A stretch of 45,531 nucleotides of DNA from positions 1 to 45,531 of the forward strand of contig JACPOB010000027.1 of the NCBI GenBank assembly GCA_016185145.1, read 5' to 3'. How positions within the stretch are numbered: the first letter of the stretch is position 1; each line of letters opens with the position of its first letter. This document shows positions 18,773-26,546 of the stretch, piece by piece. This DNA is from Rhodospirillales bacterium. GTDB taxonomy: Bacteria > Pseudomonadota > Alphaproteobacteria > Reyranellales > Reyranellaceae. The notes below the pieces were generated by a model. The model had not been told where the DNA came from. It was given only the letters and a program-made list of their open reading frames with translations, and did not search any database. The position numbers and the translations under genes are program-made.

Positions 18773-19555
18773 GTGCTCCGTAACGTTCTCTGCTTCGCCG
18801 TGCCCCTTGTCCTGACGTTGCCTGCTGCGCTCGGCGCTCAGCAATTCGGCGGAGCGCGACGCGTCGAAGTCAGCCCGGCCTATCCCTACACCGCCGTCGG
18901 CAAGTGGACCTACGGCGACGGCGGCAGCCGCACCCAGTTCGAGGCGAGCGACGGCCAGCGTTTCCAGGTCCGCAACGTGCGCGCCGACCATGGCGATGCC
19001 AAAGGCGAGGCCGGGCCACGGGAACCGGACCTCGACGTCGCCTTCGGTCAGATCGTCGCGCCCGGCGGCCAGCCGCCGCCCGGCGAAAAATACGGGCGGT
19101 TCGGCTTCGACGAGGCCGACACCGTGGCGGCAAGCGCCGGCTTCATCGCGCACTGCAGCTTCGGCTTCAGTCATAACGAGGAAGGCAAAGGCGGCCGCGG
19201 CACGCTCGATCCCGACGTCTATGTGTGGGGATCGATGCGCCGCCAGTTTCCTGCCACGGCGACGAGCGACGAATTCTTCCTGCACATGGCCAACGGCGTC
19301 TACGGAACGTCGGGCAGCCCGATCTTCCGCTGCCTGCCCAGCTTCAACGCCGGCAAGCTGCTCGGCGTCGAGGTCGGCGCCCCGGCGCGCATCGTCGGTG
19401 TCTTCATCCGCCTCAACAACGAGAAGGATGGCCTGAAGTTCGCCGACCGCCTGCGCGTCGACCCCAAGGACATGGCCTGGGGCATCGGCGGCCGGCAGTT
19501 ATATCCCTACCTGCTCGGCTACGTGAAACAACACCCGTGTGAAACGCTCCGATGA
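18773..19555 (+). CDS. Exported protein with GTSGSP motif, possibly serine-protease-like
   Basis: A 260-residue protein starting at GTG with a signal peptide (NVLCFAVPLVLTLPAALGAQ, cleavage probably after residue 22). The mature part contains YGTSGSPIFRC, which matches the GxSGSP nucleophile region of trypsin-like and V8-like peptidases. A candidate His lies in FIAHCSFGFSH and a candidate Asp in FGFDEADT. The order His/Asp/Ser is not proven and the rest is not familiar, so activity is uncertain. Four Cys residues in the mature part could form disulfides. Its stop overlaps the next gene in an ATGA overlap. Confidence 0.6.
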   Translation: MLRNVLCFAVPLVLTLPAALGAQQFGGARRVEVSPAYPYTAVGKWTYGDGGSRTQFEASDGQRFQVRNVRADHGDAKGEAGPREPDLDVAFGQIVAPGGQPPPGEKYGRFGFDEADTVAASAGFIAHCSFGFSHNEEGKGGRGTLDPDVYVWGSMRRQFPATATSDEFFLHMANGVYGTSGSPIFRCLPSFNAGKLLGVEVGAPARIVGVFIRLNNEKDGLKFADRLRVDPKDMAWGIGGRQLYPYLLGYVKQHPCETLR

Positions 19556-20769
19556 GCAAGCCTCTCTCTCTTTCCGCGGCGCGCGCGCGGCGCATCGCCT
19601 TGGCTGCCCAAGGCTTCGGCGCCGCGCGCCCCGGCGGACCGCTCAATGCCGGCCACATCAGGCGCGCCGTCGACCGGCTCGGACTGCTGCAGATCGATTC
19701 GGTGAACGTGCTCACCAGGGCGCATTACCTGCCGCTGTTCTCGCGGCTCGGGAACTACGCCAGCGACGATCTCGACCGCATCGCCTGGGGCCGCAAGAGC
19801 CAGCGCGGGCTGTTCGAGTTCTGGGCGCACGAGGCCTCGCTGCTGCCGCTGTCGGCGCATCCGCTGTTTCGCTGGCGCATGCAGCGCGCCCGAGAGAACG
19901 CCGGCGACGGCAAGGACAAGCTGCATCTCTTCCGCAAGGAGAAGGCGAAGTACATCGACGAGGTGCTGCGCGAGATCGCCGATCGCGGCCCGCTCGCGGC
20001 ATCGGAGCTCTCCAACGGCGGCGAACGGCGCGGCGCCTGGTGGGGCTGGAACGACGGCAAGCGCGCCGTCGAATGGCTGTTCTTCGCGGGCCTCGTCACC
20101 ACGGCGACGCGGCGCGGCGCCTTCGAGCGGGTCTACGATCTCACCGAGCGCGTGCTGCCGTCCGCGGTGCTCGCCCTGCCGACGCCGTCGGCCGAGGAGG
20201 CGCAGCGCGAGCTGCTGCGCCGCTCGGCCGAGGCGCTGGGCGTCGCCACCGAGTTCGACCTGCGCGACTACTTCCGCCTCGGCGTCGCCGACACCAAGGC
20301 CCGGCTTGCCGAGCTGGTCGAGGCGGGCGATCTGCTGCCGGTTGAGGTCGAGGGCTGGAATCGGCCGGCATGGCTGCATCCCGCGGCGCGCCAACCGCGC
20401 AAGGTCGAGGCGCGCGCCCTGCTGGCGCCGTTCGATCCCTTGATCTGGGAGCGCGACCGCACTCACCGCATCTGGAATTTCTTCTACCGCATCGGCATCT
20501 ACACGCCGGTCGCCAAGCGCACGCACGGCTACTACGTGCTGCCCTTCCTGCTGGGCGAGCGGCTGGTGGCACGCGTCGACCTCAAGGCCGACCGGGCCAG
20601 CTCGAAGCTGCTGGTCCATGCCGCCCATCTCGAGGAGGGCGAGGACGCAGGCCCCGTCGCGGGACCGCTGCGCGAAGAGTTGCGACTCATGGCCGACTGG
20701 CTCGCCCTCGAAAGCGTATCCCTGCCCCGCGCCGGCGCACTGGCGAAGGCCATGGGCCGGATGCGATAA
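19552..20769 (+). CDS. ycaQ: Winged-helix DNA glycosylase, YcaQ/AlkZ (DUF1006) family
   Basis: A 405-residue member of the HTH_42 family of DNA glycosylases that unhook interstrand crosslinks or remove bulky adducts. The catalytic QxD motif is present as LGLLQIDSVNVLTRAHY. The family motifs FEFWAHEASLLP, WWGWNDGKRAVEWLFFAG and LLAPFDPLIWERDRTHRIWNF (in parts) are in order, and the length is normal. Known members act on DNA in the cytosol. It follows the exported protein with a 4-bp overlap although the two have no obvious common function. Confidence 0.9.
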   Translation: MSKPLSLSAARARRIALAAQGFGAARPGGPLNAGHIRRAVDRLGLLQIDSVNVLTRAHYLPLFSRLGNYASDDLDRIAWGRKSQRGLFEFWAHEASLLPLSAHPLFRWRMQRARENAGDGKDKLHLFRKEKAKYIDEVLREIADRGPLAASELSNGGERRGAWWGWNDGKRAVEWLFFAGLVTTATRRGAFERVYDLTERVLPSAVLALPTPSAEEAQRELLRRSAEALGVATEFDLRDYFRLGVADTKARLAELVEAGDLLPVEVEGWNRPAWLHPAARQPRKVEARALLAPFDPLIWERDRTHRIWNFFYRIGIYTPVAKRTHGYYVLPFLLGERLVARVDLKADRASSKLLVHAAHLEEGEDAGPVAGPLREELRLMADWLALESVSLPRAGALAKAMGRMR

Positions 20770-20790
20770 GTAAGAATGTGACCGTCATGG

Positions 20791-20876
20791 TCTTCCGGAC
20801 CGCGCGCTTCCAGCGCGCTCATGGGAGCGCATTCACATGCGCGTCCGAGCGCGCTGGAAGCGCGCGGTCCGGAAGA
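20791..20876. repeat. Nested palindromic repeat, copy 1
   Basis: Two 30-base arms (20791-20820 and 20847-20876) are perfect inverted copies separated by 26 bases. Each arm contains its own hairpin GCGCGC-TTCCA-GCGCGC, and the centre carries another, GCGCAT-TCAC-ATGCGC (20827-20842). The outer part is TCTTCCGGACC/GGTCCGGAAGA, shared with the copies at 26221, 28158 and 38492. It lies 21 bp after the ycaQ stop and could act as a terminator or as a cruciform element. Confidence 0.9.
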
Positions 20877-20910
20877 GGATGAGGCGTGTAGTGGAATGGC
20901 AGGAAGAGAC

Positions 20911-22038
20911 ATGAACGATCTGGTGTTGAAAGGCGGCCGCGTGGTCGATCCCTCGCAGGGCCTCGACAAGGTGACCGACATCGCCTTCGCAAACGGCAAG
21001 GTAGCGGCGATCGGCGACAACCTCGCGGGCAAGGACACCCGCAACGTCGCGGGCAAGATCGTCTCGCCCGGCCTGATCGACCTGCATACCCACGTCTACT
21101 GGGGCGGCACGTCGCTCGGCGTGGAGGCCGAACTGGTGGCGCGCACCGGCGGCGTCACGACGTTCGTCGATGCGGGCAGCGCCGGGCCCGGCAACTTCCA
21201 CGGCTTTCGCAAGCACGTGATCGAGCCCTCGCCGGTCCGCATCCTGCCCTATCTCAACATCTCCTTCCCCGGAATCTTCGCCTTCTCCAAGACCGTGATG
21301 GTCGGCGAGAATTCCGACATGCGCCTGATCGATGCGCGCGAGGCGGTGCGCGTGGCGCGCGAGCACAAGGACCTGGTGCTGGGCATCAAGGTGCGCGTCG
21401 GCCGCTCGGCCAGTGGCGATTCCGGCGTCAAGCCGCTCGACATCGCCCTCGACGCCGCCGAGGAGCTCGGCCTTCCGGTCATGGCCCATCTCGACAACCC
21501 GCCGCCGGCGCGCCGCGAGGTCGTCGACCGGCTGCGGCCGGGCGACATCCTCACCCATTGCTTCCGCCCCTTCCCCAACGCGCCGGTGCGCGCCGACGGC
21601 AGGGTGCGCGAGGAGATCCTGGCGGCCCGCGCGCGCGGCGTGATCTTCGACATCGGCCATGGCGGCGGCTCGTTCGGTTTCGGCACGACACGCGCCATGC
21701 TGGCGGCCGGCTTCCTGCCCGACGTGATTTCATCGGATGTCCATGTCATCTCGATCGAAGGTCCGGCGTTCGATCTGCTGACGACGATGTCCAAGTTCCT
21801 CTGCCTGGGTGTCGATCTGCCGACCGTGATCAAGCTGTCGACTGGAAACGCCGCGGCCGCCATCAACCGTCCCGACCTGGGAACGTTGAAGGTGGGCGGC
21901 GTCGGCGAGGCGACGGTGATCGAGGAAGCGAGCGGCAGCTTCGACTACGCCGATTCGATCGGCGAGCGCATGATGGGAACGAAGCGGCTGCTTTCCGCCG
22001 GCGTTGTGCTGGCGGGCCGCTGGTGGCATCCAGCCTGA
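20911..22038 (+). CDS. Amidohydrolase/deacetylase family metallohydrolase (dihydroorotase-like)
   Basis: A 375-residue metal-dependent hydrolase. Metal ligands are visible in order: HxH in LIDLHTHVYWGG, the probable carbamylated Lys in VLGIKVRVG, His in VMAHLDNPP, His in ILTHCFRPF and the Asp in ISSDVHVIS. This is the pattern of the deacetylase/hydrolase subgroup related to dihydroorotase. The start at 20911 has the ribosome site AGGAAG 4 bases upstream; an in-frame ATG at 20896 is less well placed. Upstream lies the palindromic repeat, so it probably has its own promoter. Substrate unknown. Confidence 0.9.
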   Translation: MNDLVLKGGRVVDPSQGLDKVTDIAFANGKVAAIGDNLAGKDTRNVAGKIVSPGLIDLHTHVYWGGTSLGVEAELVARTGGVTTFVDAGSAGPGNFHGFRKHVIEPSPVRILPYLNISFPGIFAFSKTVMVGENSDMRLIDAREAVRVAREHKDLVLGIKVRVGRSASGDSGVKPLDIALDAAEELGLPVMAHLDNPPPARREVVDRLRPGDILTHCFRPFPNAPVRADGRVREEILAARARGVIFDIGHGGGSFGFGTTRAMLAAGFLPDVISSDVHVISIEGPAFDLLTTMSKFLCLGVDLPTVIKLSTGNAAAAINRPDLGTLKVGGVGEATVIEEASGSFDYADSIGERMMGTKRLLSAGVVLAGRWWHPA

Positions 22039-22049
22039 ACGAGTCCGCA

Positions 22050-22295
22050 ATGAGCAATCCGAAGGAATTCGCCTCACCTGCCTGCAGCGCCAATGAAGCC
22101 GACGATGCCTACATGGGTTTCGCCAGCCGGGCAGAGATCACGGCCTTCCTGAAGGAACTGGCCGATGCCGAACGCACCGGCCAGCCGCACGCGGAAATGC
22201 TGCGGCGGATGCTGCCCAAGATCCGCGACGATGCTCTGCATCGCGAGCTCACCGCCAGGCTAAGGGCACAAGAAGCCATCGAATCAAAGACTTAG
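22050..22295 (+). CDS. Small helical protein, unknown function
   Basis: An 81-residue acidic, helical protein with the segment YMGFASRAEITAFLKELADA followed by ERTGQPHAEMLRRMLPKI. It resembles in outline small DUF6306-type proteins, but that is a weak memory-based match. It begins 11 nt after the amidohydrolase stop and is probably its operon partner. Confidence 0.6.
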   Translation: MSNPKEFASPACSANEADDAYMGFASRAEITAFLKELADAERTGQPHAEMLRRMLPKIRDDALHRELTARLRAQEAIESKT

Positions 22296-22324
22296 CGCCG
22301 GGATAAGTTTTTCGGACAGGCTTC

Positions 22325-22350
22325 GCAACTTTTCTGGTTGAGCTTTCGTT
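22325..22350 (+). promoter_or_regulatory. Orphan EcfG-like promoter motif
   Basis: GCAAC-N17-CGTT on the plus strand, 30 bp after the small gene's stop. No plus-strand gene follows; egtD ends convergently at 22476. It is either a chance match or the promoter of a short noncoding or antisense RNA. Confidence 0.3.
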
Positions 22351-22475
22351 GAAAAGGCATTGGTCGGGTACCGGTATCGCCCTGCCCCCGCTCAGCGATG
22401 CCACTCTCCCCGCCCGGCCACATAGCCCGTCCCTGAGGAAACTTGGGGGCGGGCTGCCTGCTTCAGGGGCCTAAT

Positions 22476-23447
22476 TCAGGGGCTGGCCACCAAATAAACC
22501 ACCGCGAACTGCCGCGCCGGATCGGTCCAGGTCTCGGCGATGGCGAAGTCGGCGTTGCGCGCCAACAGGGCGATGCCGGCATCGTCGTACTTGTAGGAGT
22601 ACTCGGTATGCACGCGCTCGCCTTCGGCGAAGGCGAAGCTCCGTCCGGCGACGGTGACGGTCTGCGGCTTGAGGCTGCGGAAGTAGATTTCGATGCGGCC
22701 CTCGACCGGATTGTAGAAGGCCTCATGGGCGAACGCCGACAGGTCGAAGTTCGCGTCGAGCTCGCGGTTCATGCGCCGCAGCAGGTTCAGCGTGAACTGC
22801 GCCGTGACCCCGGCCGCATCGTTATAGGCGTCGTGCAGGCGTCGCGGGTCCTTCTTGAGATCGACGCCGAGCACCATGGCGCCGCTTCCGCCCAGCAAGC
22901 CGCGGGCACGGCGCAGGAATGCCGTGCCCTCGGCGGGCGTGAGGTTGCCGATGGTGGAGCCGGGAAAGAAGCCGACACGTCGGCGCGCCGCGCTCAAGTC
23001 GACCGGCAGCCGATCGAAGGTCATGTAGTCGGCACAGACCGGCTCGACCCTGAGCGCCGGATAGTCGCGGCGCAGCCGGTTCGCCGTGGCGTCGAGATGC
23101 TGGCGCGAGATGTCGACCGGCACGTAGGCCACGAGATCGCGCATGGCCTCGATCAACAACCGCGACTTCACGCTCGAGCCGCTGCCGTACTCGACCAGCG
23201 CGCAGCCGGGCCCCGCCTTCGCCGCAATCTCGCTCGCTGCCCGGCGCAGGATCTCGGTCTCGGTGCGGGTCAGGTAGTACTCGGGCAACTCGCAGATCGC
23301 GTCGAACAAGGCCGAGCCGCGCGAGTCGTAAAGGAACTTGGCCGGAATCGCGCGCGGCCGCTGCTCCAGGCCCGCCAGCACGGCATCCCTGAACTCGCTG
23401 CGGTCATCGACCTCGGCGCGGTCGAGAAGCAAGGGCGAACCGTTCAT
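22476..23447 (-). CDS. egtD: L-histidine N-alpha-methyltransferase
   Basis: A 323-residue enzyme that trimethylates histidine with three SAM to hercynine, the first step of ergothioneine synthesis in the cytosol. Family motifs are clear: KFLYDSRGSALFDAICELPE, EYYLTRTETEIL, LVEYGSGSSVKSRLL (SAM site), FFPGSTIGNLTP with the substrate-binding Asn, and ERVHTEYSYKY with the Glu and Ser that bind the histidine amino group. The start overlaps the egtB stop by 4 bp, so the pair is translationally coupled. Confidence 0.95.
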   Translation of the reverse strand: MNGSPLLLDRAEVDDRSEFRDAVLAGLEQRPRAIPAKFLYDSRGSALFDAICELPEYYLTRTETEILRRAASEIAAKAGPGCALVEYGSGSSVKSRLLIEAMRDLVAYVPVDISRQHLDATANRLRRDYPALRVEPVCADYMTFDRLPVDLSAARRRVGFFPGSTIGNLTPAEGTAFLRRARGLLGGSGAMVLGVDLKKDPRRLHDAYNDAAGVTAQFTLNLLRRMNRELDANFDLSAFAHEAFYNPVEGRIEIYFRSLKPQTVTVAGRSFAFAEGERVHTEYSYKYDDAGIALLARNADFAIAETWTDPARQFAVVYLVASP

Positions 23448-24628
23448 CGGAGATCCTCCGCGAGGCGAATGCCGCCGAACATCCAGCGGGCGTCAGGTGG
23501 GAAGAAGTTGCGATAGGTCGGGCGCACATGGCCGGCCGGCGTCGCCGAACAGCCGCCGCGCAGCACCATCTGGTTGGCCATGAACTTGCCGTTGTATTCG
23601 CCGACCGCGCCGGCCGGCTCGCGATAGCCGGGATAGGCCACGTAGGGGCTGGCGGTCCATTCCCAGACGATGCCCGTATCCTGGATTGCAGAGGCCGCCG
23701 CCTCCCACTCCGCCTCGCGCGGCAGGCGCTTGCCCGCCCATTTGGCGAAGGCGGCCGCCTCGAAGCCGCTGACGTGGCAAACCGGCGCCGCGGGATCGAG
23801 CGGCCGCGGGCCCGACAGGGTGAAGACGCGCCAGTTCTCGCCACCCTCCTCCCAATAAAGCGGCGCCGTCCAACCGCGCTGGTTGACGCAATCCCAGCCT
23901 GCCGACAGCCAGAACTCCGGCCGCCGATAGCCGCCGTCCTCGATGAAGGCGAGATACTCACCGCAATTGGTGGGCCGCGAGGCGAGCGCAAACGGCTCCA
24001 GCCATACGCGATGGCGCGGCCCTTCATTGTCGAAGGCGAAGCCCTCACCGTCATGGCCGATCTCGACCAGCCCGCCTTCGAAGTCGCGCCATGCCATCGG
24101 CGCTGCCACGCCATGCGACGGCGTCGATGCGCGATAGGCAGGCCTCAACGGATTGAGCGACAGCAGATGCTTGGCATCCATCAGGATCAGCTCCTGATGC
24201 TGCTGCTCGTGATGCAGGCCGAGCTCGACGAGGTTATCGATGTCGCGGCTGGTGCCGTCGAGCAGCGCCGACATCGCGTCCGACACGTGCCGCCGATAGG
24301 CCATGACTTCGGCAATGCCGGGACGAGTGAGCATGCCGCGCTGGGGCCGCGGATGGCGCGGGCCGACAGCCTCGTAGTAGGAGTTGAAGAGATACTCGTA
24401 GGCGGTATCGAAGACGCGGTAACCGGGCGCATGGGGACGCAGCACGAAGGTCTCGAAGAACCAGGTCGTGTGCGCCAGGTGCCATTTGGTCGGGCTGGCA
24501 TCGGCCATCGACTGGACCGTCTGGTCCTCGGCCGACAGCGGCTCAGCGAGTTGTTCGGTGCAGGTGCGGACATCCAGGAACCGCTTGCCACGGGAGGCAC
24601 CGTGGGTCCGCACGCCACGCGTTATCAT
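23444..24628 (-). CDS. egtB: Ergothioneine biosynthesis sulfoxide synthase EgtB
   Basis: A 394-residue non-haem iron enzyme that joins hercynine to cysteine or gamma-glutamylcysteine using O2. The DinB-like N-terminal domain carries the iron-ligand histidines (KWHLAHTTWFFE and LHHEQQHQELILMD); the C-terminal half is the formylglycine-generating-enzyme fold ending VLRGGCSATPAGHVRPTYRN. A GTG at 24637, three codons upstream of the chosen ATG, lies 4 nt after GGAGG, while the ATG is 13 nt from it; either could be used. No egtA, egtC or egtE is seen in the window, so the thiol donor and lyase are encoded elsewhere. An EcfG-like promoter lies just upstream (24659-24683). Confidence 0.93.
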   Translation of the reverse strand: MITRGVRTHGASRGKRFLDVRTCTEQLAEPLSAEDQTVQSMADASPTKWHLAHTTWFFETFVLRPHAPGYRVFDTAYEYLFNSYYEAVGPRHPRPQRGMLTRPGIAEVMAYRRHVSDAMSALLDGTSRDIDNLVELGLHHEQQHQELILMDAKHLLSLNPLRPAYRASTPSHGVAAPMAWRDFEGGLVEIGHDGEGFAFDNEGPRHRVWLEPFALASRPTNCGEYLAFIEDGGYRRPEFWLSAGWDCVNQRGWTAPLYWEEGGENWRVFTLSGPRPLDPAAPVCHVSGFEAAAFAKWAGKRLPREAEWEAAASAIQDTGIVWEWTASPYVAYPGYREPAGAVGEYNGKFMANQMVLRGGCSATPAGHVRPTYRNFFPPDARWMFGGIRLAEDLR

Positions 24629-24658
24629 GTTGGACACGGCACCTCCGCCCTGTCGGCA

Positions 24659-24683
24659 AACGCCGGCGACGATAGCCGGTTGC
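24659..24683 (-). promoter_or_regulatory. EcfG-type promoter motif upstream of egtBD
   Basis: Read on the minus strand: GCAAC (24683-24679), 16-base spacer, CGTT (24662-24659). The CGTT ends 21 nt before the egtB GTG and 30 nt before the ATG. Same architecture as the other stress-gene sites in this window, with the GCAAC form of the -35. Confidence 0.6.
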
Positions 24684-24733
24684 AATGCCGTGGTCGTGCA
24701 CTCACTGTGGACGGTCGGGACATAGGAATTCCA

Positions 24734-25651
24734 GTGCCAATTTGCGAGATCGATCCATGGCGTACTCAATATTTCGAGGGTGTGCCGTGCCCGCCGGACG
24801 TTTTCATTCCTACTGAGGACAGCGACGGCTGGCAGTGGAATCCGGCGCATCGTTGGGTCTACGACAAGCTTGCCGTAGCGCTCAGTCAGGGATTGTCAGC
24901 AGCGCCGCACGGCGTTGCTCCGCAGAATTACCCGGTTTTTTCCAAGCCCATCTACAACTTGAAGGGCATGGGCGTAGGCAGCCGCGCCCTTTTCTCGCCG
25001 GACGACTACGCCAGCGCCTACCAGCCGGGTCATTTCTGGACGACACTGCTCGAAGGCGATCATGTCAGCAGCGATGTCGCCCTGGTCGACGGCGAGCCGC
25101 AGTGGTGGCGCCATGCGACCGGCGTTGCCAGCGGTGCCGGCACTTTCGACTATTGGGAAGTGCATGCAATGCCGTCACCGCCGGTCGAAGACTGGTGCGG
25201 CGCCTGGTGTCGCCGGCATCTCACGGGCTACACGGGACTGCTCAACCTCGAGACCATCGGCGGTCGCATCATCGAGGTGCATCTGCGCTTCGCCGATCAA
25301 TGGCCTGATCTCTACGGTCCCGGCTGGGTGAAAGCCATCATCGCTCTCTACGCGTCACGCGAATGGCGGTTCGACGATTCGTCGCGACGCACCGGATACA
25401 GCGTCGTTCTCTTCGCGCCGCACGGCTTTCGATACCGCCATCCGCCGGCCGGCCTGCAACGCGCCATCGCCACGATGCAGGGCGTGTCGAGCGTGCAGAT
25501 CACCTTTCATGAAGAGCTGCCGCCCGGCCGGCACGCCATGCCGCCGGGCGGCTTTCGCGTCGCCATCGTGAATTGCTGGGATCGCGCGGCTGGATATGCC
25601 GCGCGCGACCGGTTGCGTGCCCACTTCGAAGCGACGAGAACTCCGCTCTAG
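24734..25651 (+). CDS. ATP-grasp-like protein of unknown function
   Basis: A 305-residue protein starting at GTG ([14 protein letters not shown]), preceded by AGGAA five bases upstream. Elements suggest an ATP-grasp fold: a lysine-glycine loop [16 protein letters not shown], then [20 protein letters not shown] like the EGxxxSxD region, and near the C-terminus [20 protein letters not shown], like the metal-binding ExN/ExH strand. It is shorter than typical ATP-grasp ligases and I do not recognise the family. It is divergent from egtB with 96-105 bp between, and its stop overlaps the DUF1328 stop. A carboxylate-amine ligase role is inference. Confidence 0.55.
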   Translation: MPICEIDPWRTQYFEGVPCPPDVFIPTEDSDGWQWNPAHRWVYDKLAVALSQGLSAAPHGVAPQNYPVFSKPIYNLKGMGVGSRALFSPDDYASAYQPGHFWTTLLEGDHVSSDVALVDGEPQWWRHATGVASGAGTFDYWEVHAMPSPPVEDWCGAWCRRHLTGYTGLLNLETIGGRIIEVHLRFADQWPDLYGPGWVKAIIALYASREWRFDDSSRRTGYSVVLFAPHGFRYRHPPAGLQRAIATMQGVSSVQITFHEELPPGRHAMPPGGFRVAIVNCWDRAAGYAARDRLRAHFEATRTPL

Positions 25652-25815
25652 GAGTTGCGCCGCAGGAAGCCGGCGAACAGGCTGATCACGAACAGCACCA
25701 GCGCGATGACGAACAGGATCTGCGCTATGCCGGTCGCGGTCGAAGCGATCCCGCCGAAGCCGAACAGACCGGCCAGCAGCGCGATCACGAGGAACATCAG
25801 CGCCCAGTACAACAT
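25648..25815 (-). CDS. DUF1328 family small membrane protein
   Basis: A 55-residue protein beginning [20 protein letters not shown] with two membrane helices and ending FLRRNS, the usual form of the DUF1328 family. Ribosome site AAGGAG is 8 bases before the ATG. Its stop overlaps the stop of the convergent ATP-grasp-like gene in the tetramer CTAG. DUF1328 genes are frequent general-stress targets in Alphaproteobacteria, and a full-consensus EcfG promoter lies 39 bp upstream. Biochemical function is unknown. Confidence 0.9.
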   Translation of the reverse strand: MLYWALMFLVIALLAGLFGFGGIASTATGIAQILFVIALVLFVISLFAGFLRRNS

Positions 25816-25854
25816 CGTCAAGTCTCCTTGCGATCGTTTGATCTCGGAAGACTA

Positions 25855-25880
25855 AACGCCCCGGCGACGACGGGAGTTCC
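25855..25880 (-). promoter_or_regulatory. EcfG-type promoter motif upstream of DUF1328 gene
   Basis: Minus strand GGAAC (25880-25876), 17-base spacer, CGTT (25858-25855). This matches the published EcfG consensus GGAAC-N16/17-CGTT exactly. The -10 lies 39 nt before the start codon. Confidence 0.75.
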
Positions 25881-25892
25881 TGTCCGACGGCG

Positions 25893-25917
25893 GCAACCCG
25901 GTCTCCGGCGAGGCGTT
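25893..25917 (+). promoter_or_regulatory. EcfG-type promoter motif upstream of 44-aa protein
   Basis: Plus strand GCAAC (25893-25897), 16-base spacer, CGTT (25914-25917), 32 nt before the ATG at 25950. It is back-to-back with the DUF1328 site, so one short region would serve both genes. Confidence 0.6.
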
Positions 25918-25949
25918 CCCTTTTCCTGATCAACGCCAATGGAGCTTCC

Positions 25950-26084
25950 ATGGAACGCGAACTCACGCCCGTCGAGGCACGCAGCGGCGTCGTCAGCGGC
26001 CGCATTTTGACCATTCTTGTGCTCTCGTCGGTGGGCGCCATCGCTGCACTGGCGTTCGCCTGGCTGTTCCTCTTCCCGAGGTAG
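25950..26084 (+). CDS. 44-residue single-pass membrane protein
   Basis: MERELTPVEARSGVVSGRIL leads into one membrane helix (TILVLSSVGAIAALAFAWLF) and ends FLFPR. GGAG lies five bases before the ATG. Short proteins with this N-terminal ERELTPVEAR pattern are familiar from alphaproteobacterial stress regions, without known function. It is divergent from the DUF1328 gene, and each has an EcfG-like site. The longer antisense frame across it is a shadow. Confidence 0.65.
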   Translation: MERELTPVEARSGVVSGRILTILVLSSVGAIAALAFAWLFLFPR

Positions 26085-26106
26085 GTCCGCCTCATGAATC
26101 AAGTTC

Positions 26107-26206
26107 CTCTCCCCCTTGGGGAGAGGTTAGGTGAGGGGGTTCAACACGAAGGTTCTCTCCTGCATCACCCCCTCACCCAGCCTCTCCCCCTTCTTCGGGA
26201 GAGAGG
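26107..26206. repeat. C/T-rich imperfect inverted repeat
   Basis: Left arm 26107-26140 and right arm 26167-26206 pair through GGGGAGAGGTTAGGTGAGGG and its near-complement, with two mismatches over 23 bases. Each arm also has a small hairpin (CCCCCTTGGGG; CTCCCCCTTCTTCGGGAG). This is the form of a dispersed intergenic repeat common in proteobacterial genomes. It follows the 44-aa gene by 22 bp. Confidence 0.75.
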
Positions 26207-26220
26207 AGCATGAAGGAAGA

Positions 26221-26256
26221 GCATGAGCGCGCCGGGAGGCGCGCGGTCCGGAAGAG
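26221..26256. repeat. Nested palindromic repeat, half copy
   Basis: One arm of the repeat family: GCATGA, a hairpin GCGCGCC-GGGA-GGCGCGC (26227-26244), then GGTCCGGAAGAG. The outer sequence matches copies at 20791, 28158 and 38492, while the stem and loop differ but still pair. No partner arm is present. It lies 15 bp from the end of the GNAT gene. Confidence 0.75.
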
Positions 26257-26271
26257 GAAGACCCCGCTCCC

Positions 26272-26529
26272 TTACCTATCGTCGTATTCGGGATGGCGGC
26301 GCACGTACGCGACGACGAAGCTGCAGGCCGGCACGATCTTGAAGCCGCGCTTGTGCGCATCGGCGAGCGCCTCGCCGACCAGGCGCGACGCGAAGCCCTT
26401 GCCTTCGTCCTGCGGCGGCACCTCGGTATGGGTGAAGATCATCCGATCGCCCTGCTCGCGATAGACCGCGATGGCAAGGCCGCTGTCGGTGTCCATCTCA
26501 TAGCGGTGCGCCGCCGCATTGTGGCGCAC
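26272..26529 (-). CDS. GNAT-like N-acetyltransferase (NATD1/Acetyltransf_CG type)
   Basis: An 85-residue protein starting at GTG (VRHNAAAHRYEMDTDSGLAI) with GGAAG upstream. The acetyl-CoA-binding motif is PQDEGKGFASRLVGEALADA, and the C-terminal FKIVPACSFVVAYVRRHPEY is characteristic of this minimal GNAT family. It is full-length for the type. It starts 17 nt after the ABC binding-protein stop and is probably cotranscribed. Substrate unknown. Confidence 0.85.
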   Translation of the reverse strand: MRHNAAAHRYEMDTDSGLAIAVYREQGDRMIFTHTEVPPQDEGKGFASRLVGEALADAHKRGFKIVPACSFVVAYVRRHPEYDDR

Positions 26530-26546
26530 TCGACTTCCAGCCCCGG

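Noticed and set aside
26107..26256. Possible CRISPR-like or insertion-sequence remnant
   Set aside because: The repeats are inverted, not direct with spacers, and no transposase fragment is present.
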